Shown here: positions 26,191-33,917 of the stretch, piece after piece
Position numbering within the stretch: the first letter of the stretch is position 1
Layout of the letters: each line of letters starts with the position of its first letter
NCBI GenBank assembly: GCA_019753375.1
Contig: JAIELC010000118.1
Location: forward strand, 1 to 58,435
DNA from: Sphingomonas sp.
Lineage (GTDB): Bacteria > Pseudomonadota > Alphaproteobacteria > Sphingomonadales > Sphingomonadaceae
Direction of reading: 5' to 3'
Length of the DNA: 58,435 bases
Program-made: the position numbers and the translations under genes
Notes under the pieces: generated by a model
Databases searched by the model: none
Seen by the model: only the letters and a program-made list of their open reading frames with translations
What the model was told of the DNA's origin: nothing

Positions 26191-26675
26191 AGATACGAAA
26201 TTTGTACTGAATAATCTTATCGTTTCGAATTAGGAAGTTTCCCGGATAGCACATAATTGTGGTCGCAGATTCAAGTGATCATGCATAGGCGCACCAGATC
26301 TCGATCATATGGCGACGCCGCGGCGAGGTTGGCTAGGGCCTCCGCCAAGGGCTAAGTCATCGCCACCTACCTGCTTTGGTCTCGAGCATCAGCGCACCAA
26401 TCATGAAATTTCGGCGCACGGCCGCTCAATCGGATAGCTCGACGCCGGATCACGGCAGTTGCTGCCCGCAAAACTGCCGAGCCAGACTATGTCGATCTGA
26501 TTTAATCGTTGGGATTGACTGGACGCTGCCGATATACGGATGTAGCATGGCATTTGTCAATTTTTTCAGTTGTTTGCCGATCAGTACGGGTAATTCTTAC
26601 GCCGTCACCGTCAATCCAATTGCCAGAGGTTCGCCCCTCGACGTTTACCGTAAATAAACACTTTGCGCCTTAGTT
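26191..26675. other. Gene-free region with one hairpin
   Basis: A stretch of nearly 500 bases between the GT4 gene and a small membrane protein gene. An open frame at 26376-26657 is Cys/Ser-rich and looks non-coding. It contains the hairpin at 26453-26479 and a small GTTTA/TAAAC dyad at about 26641-26657. I could not recognise any transposase remnant or RNA family. Codon-like structure is absent, so it may be a decayed segment. Confidence 0.5.
26453..26479. repeat. Inverted repeat in the 26.4-kb gap
   Basis: Perfect 8-bp arms CGGCAGTT (26453-26460) and AACTGCCG (26472-26479) enclose an 11-nt spacer. No T-run follows. It could be a terminator stem after the GT4 gene or part of a small RNA; the sequence does not decide. 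Confidence 0.45.
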
Positions 26676-26966
26676 TTGGAGTACAATTTAGAAGAAATGG
26701 TGAAAGCTTTGGGCAACGCGGCAGCGATCAATTCCGACCCATCGGCGACTAATTACGTCGATCTTCGGGTCCGGTCAGAAGCCTATGGTGATCTTTTAGG
26801 TCAGATCATCGGCGACGCTGATGCGCGCATTGTGACAAATGTATCGCAAACCGTTCTGGCTGAAGTGCCCGAAGACTTCTTGCACACTATTTCCATTGTC
26901 GCCGGCTACACGGGGTTGGTGGCGGGATTTGCGACGGTTGTTGCTGTTATTGCCTATCTTTTTTAG
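26676..26966 (+). CDS. Small hypothetical protein with C-terminal membrane helix
   Basis: A 96-residue protein starting at a TTG (26676), or 89 residues from the ATG at 26697; neither has a strong Shine-Dalgarno. The N-terminal 65 residues are acidic and polar (INSDPSATNYVDLRVRSEAYGDLLGQ), and the end is one membrane helix (VAGYTGLVAGFATVVAVIAYLF), a tail-anchor-like layout. I recognise no family. It sits upstream of the polyprenyl-phosphate sugar transferase, so a role in the EPS locus is possible by position only. Confidence 0.55.
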   Translation: MEYNLEEMVKALGNAAAINSDPSATNYVDLRVRSEAYGDLLGQIIGDADARIVTNVSQTVLAEVPEDFLHTISIVAGYTGLVAGFATVVAVIAYLF

Positions 26967-27155
26967 GTTGCAGCTACGAACTTGATCCCAAATTGCGACA
27001 GTTCATACGCGATTGCGATTGAAGCTCGACGAATAAAAATCTAACCGTCCGGCGCGTTTACACAGATTTTCCGATTCGTTTGCTATCTCATTTCGAGGAC
27101 GCAATCATTTCTGAAAACTCTGGTAGTTCTGCAGAGTAATGCAGCTGGTGCGGGG

Positions 27156-28553
27156 ATGGGCTTGGCTGATTGGGAGATAGGGGAAGCTGCCTCCGAACAG
27201 GTTCGGCTTGGGGGCAACGCTATTTCGAAGCAAGCGCAGCGCTTTCAGCTCTACGCCCTTCTTATCCTTATCGATTCGCTATGCATCTGCCTTGGCTTTA
27301 TAGTGTCAGGGCTGTTACGCCACAGCGAGGTGTTCGGTGCCAATGGTATGCACTTGGCCTCCATGGTCTTGCCCCTGTTCTTGCTCGTTGCACTGAACGG
27401 TAATGCCTATGGCTTCCAGGTACTGACCAACTGGCGGCAAGGTCTGGGCAAGGCACTGACGGCGTTTGCCTTTGCGGTTGCTGCCGTCCTGTTCGTTGCT
27501 TTCTATGCGCGGTCGTCACTCGAATTTTCTCGCTTGGTTTATGGCGTAGGGTCCATCTCGAGTGCAGCGCTGCTCATCGTTGGCCGATATGCGTTCAATC
27601 GGGCCTTCGTTGTCAAGAATAGGGATGAATTACGCGACGAGCTTGTTATTTTTCACAATTGTCAGCCGATTCCGATGGGGAATGCTCGGGTAATCAATGC
27701 CGTTGACTATGGCCTGACGCCTAACCTGCGAGATCCGAATATGTTGGATCGGCTGGGCAATGTTGTCCGCGGGGCCGATTTCGTTCTTGTGTGCTGTCAG
27801 GTGCAGGATCGGGCCGCCTGGTCTGTCCTCCTCAAGGGAACCGATGTTCAGGCCCATGTGCTGGCGCCCGAATTCGATGCGGTAGGGGCCAACCGACTTG
27901 GCCGCTTTCATGGGTACTGCGTGATGCAAGTGGCGTCAGGCCCGCTCGACGTCCGCAATCGCGCCCTGAAGCGAACCATGGATCTTGTGCTGACCGTGCC
28001 AGCAATTGTGTTGCTGTCGCCGCTCCTTGTGCTGGTTGCTTTGTGTATCAAGGTTGAAAGCCGCGGGCCGATCTTGTTCAGGCAGCAGCGCATGGGGCGG
28101 GGTAATCGCCTTTTTTCGGTGTTGAAATTCCGCTCGATGTACATTGGCGACTGCGACGAAGAGGGCACCCAGTCCGTCGCGAGGGGTGACTGTCGCATCA
28201 CGCGTGTCGGCCGATTTATCCGCGCGACGAGCATCGACGAGCTGCCACAATTGTTCAACGTGCTGCACGGCGATATGAGCCTGGTGGGTCCCCGTCCGCA
28301 TGCCCTGGGCTCACTGGCAGGCGCTGAGCGCTTTTGGGAAGTCGATCAACGTTACTGGCACCGGCATTCATTGAAGCCGGGCATTACCGGGCTGGCGCAA
28401 ATCCGTGGCCTTCGCGGGGCAACGCACGATCGGGAAGATTTGGTCAGGCGCCTGCAGGCTGATCTTGAATACCTGAACGAATGGAGCCTGTGGCGGGACA
28501 TTACGATCATCGCGGCGACTGTTCGTGTCCTCGTCCATCCCAACGCATTCTGA
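27156..28553 (+). CDS. Polyprenyl-phosphate sugar-1-phosphate transferase (EPS priming enzyme)
   Basis: A 465-residue initiating enzyme that loads the first sugar-1-phosphate on undecaprenyl phosphate. Four membrane helices (about 35-145) and a nucleotide-binding-like middle domain precede the catalytic bacterial sugar transferase domain. That domain begins KRTMDLVLTVPAIVLLSPLL, with KVESRGPILFRQQRMGRG, LKFRSMYI, SIDELPQLFNVLHGDMSLVGPRP and LKPGITGLAQIRG. These match the GumD/WbaP-type PHPT family, so glucose or galactose priming is likely. It lies directly upstream of the exosortase group. Confidence 0.92.
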   Translation: MGLADWEIGEAASEQVRLGGNAISKQAQRFQLYALLILIDSLCICLGFIVSGLLRHSEVFGANGMHLASMVLPLFLLVALNGNAYGFQVLTNWRQGLGKALTAFAFAVAAVLFVAFYARSSLEFSRLVYGVGSISSAALLIVGRYAFNRAFVVKNRDELRDELVIFHNCQPIPMGNARVINAVDYGLTPNLRDPNMLDRLGNVVRGADFVLVCCQVQDRAAWSVLLKGTDVQAHVLAPEFDAVGANRLGRFHGYCVMQVASGPLDVRNRALKRTMDLVLTVPAIVLLSPLLVLVALCIKVESRGPILFRQQRMGRGNRLFSVLKFRSMYIGDCDEEGTQSVARGDCRITRVGRFIRATSIDELPQLFNVLHGDMSLVGPRPHALGSLAGAERFWEVDQRYWHRHSLKPGITGLAQIRGLRGATHDREDLVRRLQADLEYLNEWSLWRDITIIAATVRVLVHPNAF

Positions 28554-28682
28554 ACAACGACTTGGGCAGGCTGCTGAGATGATTGAAATGGTGCTCCGCG
28601 GCAAAGCAAAGGGAATTTTAACGGGCGCGAATGCAACGGTGAAATGAGATCGTTTGAACCAATTTCAACAAGGAGCGGTAGC

Positions 28683-28928
28683 TTGGAAACAGTATATGAC
28701 TGGCTGACGGTCAGTATATTTGCCGGCCTGATAGTCTTGTTTCTACAGCGCTCCAGTGCTGAAGAACCAAAGGATGAACTGTATCAATATTTTCCGCCAG
28801 CTATTGGATGTGCGGCAGCAAATTATCTCGGTAACCATGATCAGGCAATTCTAGCTTGGCTGATAATATTGGCATCGCTCGCGTACGTTTGGTATGGGCT
28901 AAAGCCTTTTACGGGCTGGAAACAATAA
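28683..28928 (+). CDS. Small membrane protein, likely XrtV sorting-system accessory protein
   Basis: An 81-residue two-helix membrane protein. The open frame begins at an ATG (28644), but an excellent AAGGAG at 28670-28675, seven bases before the in-frame TTG at 28683, fixes the start there and gives ETVYDWLTVSIFAGLIVLFLQRS as the N-terminus. The second helix ends in VWYGLKPF. The size, the YDWLTV...LFLQRS opening and its place just before an exosortase resemble the accessory protein of the XrtV sorting system; this assignment is from memory of the family. Function is unknown. Confidence 0.7.
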   Translation: METVYDWLTVSIFAGLIVLFLQRSSAEEPKDELYQYFPPAIGCAAANYLGNHDQAILAWLIILASLAYVWYGLKPFTGWKQ

Positions 28929-28958
28929 GTACGGCAATATTTATTGATAAAAATCGTA

Positions 28959-29003
28959 TTAATTTGAATTAAAATTACAAAACAATTAATTATTTTGTAA
29001 TTT
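28959..29003. promoter_or_regulatory. Twin AT-rich palindromes upstream of the exosortase gene
   Basis: A dyad TTAATT-tg-AATTAA (28959-28972) abuts a perfect 11-bp inverted repeat AAATTACAAAA (28972-28982) / TTTTGTAATTT (28993-29003) with a 10-nt spacer. They lie about 100 bases before the exosortase start in an otherwise GC-rich genome. The twofold symmetry suggests a regulator-binding site; an AT-rich terminator for the upstream small gene is the alternative. Confidence 0.6.
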
Positions 29004-29106
29004 ATGCCAAAAACCAGATCGCGATAATAACTATATTAACGATGTGACGTGATGGAGAGACAGAATTAAACTTTCGCCAGACATAACAGCCAGTTCGACA
29101 ACGGTG

Positions 29107-29958
29107 ATGCCCGGTCTGGGGCGGCCGGCGATTTTTATCGCGGTTGCGATAGCCTGTCTGGCGCTTCCCACGATGGTTGATGTCGCAAGGGAAAGCTGGT
29201 CGACCGAACAAGGTGCGCACGGTCCAATCGTGCTTGTAACCGGCATCTGGCTGCTGATCCGCGAACTCCGCCGCGCACCGTTGCAGATCGAACGCGGCAA
29301 CGCGCTGTTGACGGCGCTGCTCCTTGTTCCATGCCTGATCGTCTTCACGCTGGCCCGGATATCGGGGATTATCGAGATTGAGGGATTTGCGATGTACGCG
29401 TCGCTGATCCTGGTCGCCTATGGGCTGTGGGGTGGCGCACTGCTGACTCGGATATGGTTTCCGCTGCTTTACATGATGTTTGTCTTTCCGCCCCCCGACA
29501 CTGTCTTTGCGATGATTACCCAGCCGCTCAAGATCGGCATTTCCCAGGCCGTTATCTGGTTGCTGCACGCTTTGGGCTATCCGGTTGCCGGATCGGGTGT
29601 GACGATCCAGATTGGTCAATATCAAATGCTTGTCGCGGCTGCTTGCGCGGGCCTTAATTCGCTTCTCAGTCTGACTGCACTCGGGCTGTTCTACAGCTAT
29701 ATCCGCCACAGTTCGAACTTCGCCTACATGGTGCTGTTGGTCTGCTGCATTTTACCCATCGCCATTCTCGCCAATTTTGTTCGGGTGATGTTGCTGATGC
29801 TCGTTACCTATTATTTTGGTGAGGCGGTTGGGCAAGGCTTTGTTCACGAACTGGCTGGCCTGGTTATGTTTGCGACAGCGCTGATCTTGATTTTCGCCCT
29901 TGATTGGCTGGGGGCGCCAATCCGGCGCCGGCTTGCACGGGAGGTGCACGCGGCATGA
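29107..29958 (+). CDS. Exosortase (EpsH/Xrt family, XrtV-like)
   Basis: A 283-residue polytopic membrane protein, the sorting transpeptidase of PEP-CTERM systems. The start is the ATG at 29107 (a GTG precedes it). The family's three catalytic residues are in place: Cys180 in AACAGLNS, Arg226 in ANFVRVM and His247 in FVHELAG. Eight or so membrane helices surround them. Unlike many XrtA proteins it has no fused EpsI domain; instead epsI follows with an ATGA overlap. The small accessory gene upstream and the separate EpsI point to the XrtV class, although prsK/prsR are normally described with XrtA. Confidence 0.9.
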   Translation: MPGLGRPAIFIAVAIACLALPTMVDVARESWSTEQGAHGPIVLVTGIWLLIRELRRAPLQIERGNALLTALLLVPCLIVFTLARISGIIEIEGFAMYASLILVAYGLWGGALLTRIWFPLLYMMFVFPPPDTVFAMITQPLKIGISQAVIWLLHALGYPVAGSGVTIQIGQYQMLVAAACAGLNSLLSLTALGLFYSYIRHSSNFAYMVLLVCCILPIAILANFVRVMLLMLVTYYFGEAVGQGFVHELAGLVMFATALILIFALDWLGAPIRRRLAREVHAA

Positions 29959-30668
29959 ACAAACCTACCCTCATCGATGTAGCGCCGAAGTCCGGGCTGC
30001 TGGGCACCCGGCGAGAGATGCTGATGGGGGCAGGGTGCTTGCTGGCATCGGGCACGGCGCTGGCGATGAAGCCGAGAAACCAGGTCGATTTTTTGGGTAA
30101 GGCGACGATTGAAGACCTGGTTCCCAAGCGTCTTGCGGACTGGAATTTTGTTGACACGTCGGGGCTGGTGTTGCCGCCGCGGGACCAGATGCAGGAGCGG
30201 CTCTATACCCAGCTGCTCACGCGGACATATGCCGATCCGAACGGCGAGCAGATAATGCTGCTGATCGCGTATAATAGCATGCAGGATGGGGTTATTCAGC
30301 TCCACCGTCCGGAAATATGCTACCCGGCAGGTGGATTTCGGCTGACGACAATCGAACCCCACATCACTCCAATGGCGCAGAATATCGATATTCCGTCGCG
30401 CCATATTGTTGCGGAAACTGGTCTGCGCCGCGAGGAAATGATCTACTGGACGCGAATGGGGGACTATTTTCCGCGCCGCTGGTCAGATCAGCGATGGGCT
30501 GTATTCGTGCAGAATCTGCACGGGGATATCCCCGACGGCCTGCTGGTTAGAATTTCATCAATCACGCAAGGGGTTGGCATTGAAATGCTCGATGCCTTTG
30601 CGCGCATCCTTTATGCGAATGTGAATCCGAGAATGCGCCAAGTATTGGTCGGCGCGAAGTTGCGATAG
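29955..30668 (+). CDS. epsI: EpsI-family protein (exosortase-associated)
   Basis: A 237-residue periplasmic EpsI-domain protein. The ATG at 29955 overlaps the exosortase stop (ATGA), so translation is coupled. The N-terminal signal reads GTRREMLMGAGCLLASGTALA, a twin-arginine-like sequence. The EpsI core includes VQLHRPEICYPAGGF-type residues (DGVIQLHRPEICYPAGGFR; Cys and Pro conserved) and YWTRMGDYFP. EpsI proteins accompany exosortases and EPS biosynthesis, but their biochemical role is not established. An EpsD-like gene follows about 50 bases later. Confidence 0.87.
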   Translation: MNKPTLIDVAPKSGLLGTRREMLMGAGCLLASGTALAMKPRNQVDFLGKATIEDLVPKRLADWNFVDTSGLVLPPRDQMQERLYTQLLTRTYADPNGEQIMLLIAYNSMQDGVIQLHRPEICYPAGGFRLTTIEPHITPMAQNIDIPSRHIVAETGLRREEMIYWTRMGDYFPRRWSDQRWAVFVQNLHGDIPDGLLVRISSITQGVGIEMLDAFARILYANVNPRMRQVLVGAKLR

Positions 30669-30719
30669 TTTTAATAACAGCGGCCTATCGACGGCCGAAC
30701 TGTGCCTGGGAGAAAATGT

Positions 30720-31568
30720 GTGAGCTCAGAATTCAAATTCATGGCCGCCGCCGGAGCCGTCTTGCTGTTGGTTGGCGGGTGCCAGAAATCGGTTGGCGGG
30801 CAAGTTGTTGCTATCGTCAACGGTGAGGAGATCACCCAGCAGGACCTGAACGCGGAACTGCAGGGAGCGACAGTCCCGCCCGGCGCAGACAAGAAGCAGG
30901 TCCTGACACAAGTGCTGCAACGCGTGGTCGATCGCAAATTGCTCGTCCAGGCCGCAAAGGCCCAGGGACTCGACCAGTCACCGGCCTATCTCGATCAGGT
31001 GCGACGGTCGCAGGATACGCTGATCATCAACCTGCTGGCGAACAAGGTTTCAAAGAATATTTCGCTGCCCGACAGTAGCGCGGTGGGTCGTTTCATTACG
31101 ACCAACCCATCGTTGTTCCAGGAGCGCAAGCGTTACGTGCTCGACCAGATCGTATTTCCGCAGACGGCGGACGCAACCATCGTGAAGGCACTCGAACCCG
31201 CGCATTCGCTGGATGCGGTCGCGGCAGTCCTGACTGCCCGCCATATCCAGTTTGCACGAGGCAAGGGGCAATTGGACACTGGGTCAATACCTCCGGAAAT
31301 AGCCAAGCGCATCACCTCGCTGCCTCCCGGTGAACCGTTTGTTATCCCCGATAACGGCCGGATGGTCGCCAGTGTGATCACAGCGACGGAATCGGTGCCC
31401 ACACCCGACGATCAGGCCAAGCCGGCTGCCGTAAACCTGTTGCGCCAGCAGGCATTGTCGGACGCGATGCGTCGTGAGCTTGATAAGGCAAAGGCGACAG
31501 CAAAGGTGGAATACCAGCCAGGTTATGCGCCTCCCAAGGCACCACCGGCGGATAAAAAGAGCAGCTGA
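30720..31568 (+). CDS. EpsD-like peptidyl-prolyl cis-trans isomerase lipoprotein
   Basis: A 282-residue SurA/parvulin-type lipoprotein of the EpsD family. The GTG at 30720 has GGGAGA six bases upstream, better than the GTG at 30702. The lipobox is VGGC near residue 21. The SurA-N-like helical region follows (VAIVNGEEITQQDLNAEL, QVLQRVVDRKLLVQAAKAQG), then a parvulin-like PPIase segment (about 130-230: YVLDQIVFPQ, GKGQLDTGSIPPEIAKRITSLPPGE). The C-terminus is Lys/Pro-rich. It probably assists folding of outer-membrane or export components in the EPS locus. Confidence 0.85.
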   Translation: MSSEFKFMAAAGAVLLLVGGCQKSVGGQVVAIVNGEEITQQDLNAELQGATVPPGADKKQVLTQVLQRVVDRKLLVQAAKAQGLDQSPAYLDQVRRSQDTLIINLLANKVSKNISLPDSSAVGRFITTNPSLFQERKRYVLDQIVFPQTADATIVKALEPAHSLDAVAAVLTARHIQFARGKGQLDTGSIPPEIAKRITSLPPGEPFVIPDNGRMVASVITATESVPTPDDQAKPAAVNLLRQQALSDAMRRELDKAKATAKVEYQPGYAPPKAPPADKKSS

Positions 31569-31585
31569 GCGGCCGAGCAAATGGC

Positions 31586-31606
31586 GGGTACCCTCACGGG
31601 TAACCC
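31586..31606. terminator. Hairpin between convergent genes, likely bidirectional terminator
   Basis: GGGTACCC (31586-31593), loop TCAC, GGGTAACCC (31598-31606) form 8 bp with one bulged A. It lies 17 bases after the EpsD-like gene stop and 30 bases after the TPR gene stop on the other strand. It lacks a T-run. Confidence 0.45.
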
Positions 31607-31636
31607 TAGGGATGCGGTGCGTGCGGCGGGTGGCCC

Positions 31637-33106
31637 CTAACCCACGCGCATCGGCGGCCCTGTTGGGTCCAGCGCAGCGCGCAGCCGCAATGCCCGCAGG
31701 CTGACAGGGGCGGCGCGCAGCAGATCGCGAAGAATATCTGCTGCCGCCGCCCGATCGCCACGGCCAATAAATAGTTTTGCCAGCCTGGCGGCTAGGCGCG
31801 GATCCTCGGGGATCGTCCGGACAGCCTCGCGCAACGCGCTCAGTGCGAGATCGCCGTCTTTTCGCATGGTCAAAAAATCAACCAACGACAGCCGCGCGGC
31901 GACATTTCGGGGGTCTTCGGCGACCAATTGGCGCGCATCAGAGATGGCTCCCGTCAAATCCTTGCCAGCAGCCTTCAGCCGCGCCCGCGCCAGCAGGGCG
32001 GCAGGATGGCCTTCGTCGGTGGACAGGATCTCATCAAGAACGCCCATCGCATAGGCTGAGCGGCCTTGTAGCCCCGCGGCAAAAGCCAGGGCCGCCTTGG
32101 CGTCCGACAATGCAGGTCCGGGGCTGGCGTCAGCGAAGGTGCGCGGCAAAATCGCGATGGCCAGATCAGGGCGGCCAATTTCGTTGGCAAATCGAGCGAA
32201 GACCGACTTCATTTCCAGCGAGACAGCAGACGCGCGGCTTTCAAGTTGGTCGGGAGCTAGCGCGTCTGGTCCTTGCTTTAGCCAAACGTCCAGGATGGCG
32301 GTCGCAATCCCGACATCGTTGGGGTGCCGCTGCATCTGTTGAAAAATGACAGCATTGGCAGCTGCAGATTGGCCAATCTGGAAAAGCATATCCGCATATT
32401 CGAGCTGGATATCGGCGTCGTCAGGGGCCACGGCGGCGAGGCGCTTAAGGGTCGCTTGATAGTTTGCGCGATCAGCCGCTCGCACGTACAGATCCTTAAG
32501 GAACTTCAACTTGGCGCTGTCGTCATCTCCCCCGACCTGCGCTCCTTCGATGAGATTGGCGGCGCCAACGACATCGCCTCGCGCTGCCAGGGTTCGACCC
32601 TTGAGAATAAGGGCGTCATTGTCCTGTGGGTTAGCGGTCAGGACCTGTTCGGCAAATTGCAGCGCGCCCTTTGTATCGCCGCGCTGCAACGCGGCGCCGC
32701 CTTTTGCTACCAGTGGCAAAGGGTCGGTTGGCGTTAGTAGTAAAAGCTTGTCGGCATATTTGTCCACTTTGTCGGGTACGTTAACGGTTACACCCAATTG
32801 GCACAAAAGGCGCAAAGCCTCGACGTTGCCACGATCAAGGGCGATGACATGTTCATAAGCGTCGAAGGCGCCAGGCAGGTCTTTGGCAGCTGTGTCAATT
32901 CGGGCCAAAAGTAGCCAATAATCGCTGACGTCATCGCGCACCGCGAGCGCAGCTTTGATCGATCGGATCGCTGCCGGAATCCGACCTTGGCCAAAAGCAG
33001 CCTCAGCTTCGGCAGCCGCATTGGCTGCGGCCTGATCACGCGAGGTGCAAGCAGATAATACTAACGCCAGCGAGATTAACGGGATGCGCAATCGACAAGG
33101 CAGCAT
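31637..33106 (-). CDS. TPR-repeat lipoprotein of the EPS/PEP-CTERM locus
   Basis: A 489-residue tetratricopeptide-repeat protein. The N-terminus is a lipoprotein signal with LSAC at about residues 17-20. TPR-like repeats fill the rest (AFGQGRIPAAIRSIKAALAV, AFDAYEHVIALDRGNVEALRL, FAEQVLTANPQDNDALILKG and others). It resembles the PEP-CTERM TPR lipoprotein PrsT in position and layout but is much shorter than the roughly 900 residues I associate with PrsT. It faces away from the Wza-like operon and probably scaffolds secretion at the outer membrane. Confidence 0.83.
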   Translation of the reverse strand: MLPCRLRIPLISLALVLSACTSRDQAAANAAAEAEAAFGQGRIPAAIRSIKAALAVRDDVSDYWLLLARIDTAAKDLPGAFDAYEHVIALDRGNVEALRLLCQLGVTVNVPDKVDKYADKLLLLTPTDPLPLVAKGGAALQRGDTKGALQFAEQVLTANPQDNDALILKGRTLAARGDVVGAANLIEGAQVGGDDDSAKLKFLKDLYVRAADRANYQATLKRLAAVAPDDADIQLEYADMLFQIGQSAAANAVIFQQMQRHPNDVGIATAILDVWLKQGPDALAPDQLESRASAVSLEMKSVFARFANEIGRPDLAIAILPRTFADASPGPALSDAKAALAFAAGLQGRSAYAMGVLDEILSTDEGHPAALLARARLKAAGKDLTGAISDARQLVAEDPRNVAARLSLVDFLTMRKDGDLALSALREAVRTIPEDPRLAARLAKLFIGRGDRAAAADILRDLLRAAPVSLRALRLRAALDPTGPPMRVG

Positions 33107-33296
33107 ACAAGAAAAGACTCAATTGGTTAATGGGTTAACAACTTTGCGTTTGTGATCGAAATAGGCAAAGTGAATTTGCGCTGATCGAACAGGTAACGCA
33201 ATGCTGCATCCAGCTTACTCGGCGCGGGCTAATTACGCCTAGCTCTGTCGGGGCAATTTCGGTTAAGGGAACCGCACGGTTTTTTGGGGTCTTGAA

Positions 33297-33917
33297 ATGC
33301 GCGCAATTATAACGTGGATGGCGTACGGAATATTGCTGGGCGGGCTTCTTGATGCGGTGCCGTTACAGGCGCAGACGGATACCGCAGGTAGCACGACGCA
33401 AGCAACACCGTCGCTTCGCGCCTATCGAATTAATCCCGGCGATGACGTCGAGGTTTATGTGTGGGGCGAAGAACGGCTGCAGCGGACGGTTAAAATTCTC
33501 CCCGACGGCACGTTTTCCTTCCCGCTTGTTGGTCAGGTCGATGCGCTCAACAAGCTGCCCCGGGATATTGAGGCAGAGATATCGCGTGGCCTCAAATCGC
33601 AATATCGCGAGAATGTCCCCCAAGTAACGGTAACGGTCAGAGCGGCAACCGGACTCCAATTTTCTGTGGCAGGCAAGGTCAGGGCGCCTGGCGCATTCAC
33701 CCCCGGCCGCTACGTCAATGTTCTGGAAGCTTTATCGATGGCTGGGGGGCCGGCGGAATTTGCCGATGTCGGTAATGTGGCAATCCTGCGCAAATCTGGC
33801 GGTCGGCTTGTCGCAATCAAGGTACGATTGAGCGACGTGCTTAAGGGTAATCCAAGCGAACGCGATCTGGCTGGGCTGCCGCAGCTTGAAAGCGGCGATA
33901 CGGTGATCGTCCCATGA
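33297..33917 (+). CDS. Polysaccharide export protein, Wza family
   Basis: A 206-residue periplasmic/outer-membrane export protein. A Sec signal ends near PLQAQT. The polysaccharide-export domain follows (RINPGDDVEVYVWGEERLQRTVKILPDG) and then an SLBB-type domain (GLQFSVAGKVRAPGAFTPGRYVNVLEALSMAGG), ending GDTVIVP. There is no lipobox, unlike classical Wza. It is the first gene of a four-gene operon with 4-base overlaps throughout, all for capsule/EPS export. The divergent TPR gene lies 190 bases away, and that gap contains the promoter region. Confidence 0.92.
   Translation: MRAIITWMAYGILLGGLLDAVPLQAQTDTAGSTTQATPSLRAYRINPGDDVEVYVWGEERLQRTVKILPDGTFSFPLVGQVDALNKLPRDIEAEISRGLKSQYRENVPQVTVTVRAATGLQFSVAGKVRAPGAFTPGRYVNVLEALSMAGGPAEFADVGNVAILRKSGGRLVAIKVRLSDVLKGNPSERDLAGLPQLESGDTVIVP

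Noticed and set aside
26376..26657. Open frame of 93 codons in the gap before the small membrane protein
   Set aside because: Cys/Ser-rich sequence without domain features or a Shine-Dalgarno; probably non-coding.
33240..33296. Possible attenuator before the Wza-like gene (AACC-GCAC-GGTT followed by Ts)
   Set aside because: The stem is only four base pairs, too weak to call, although the T-run is notable.
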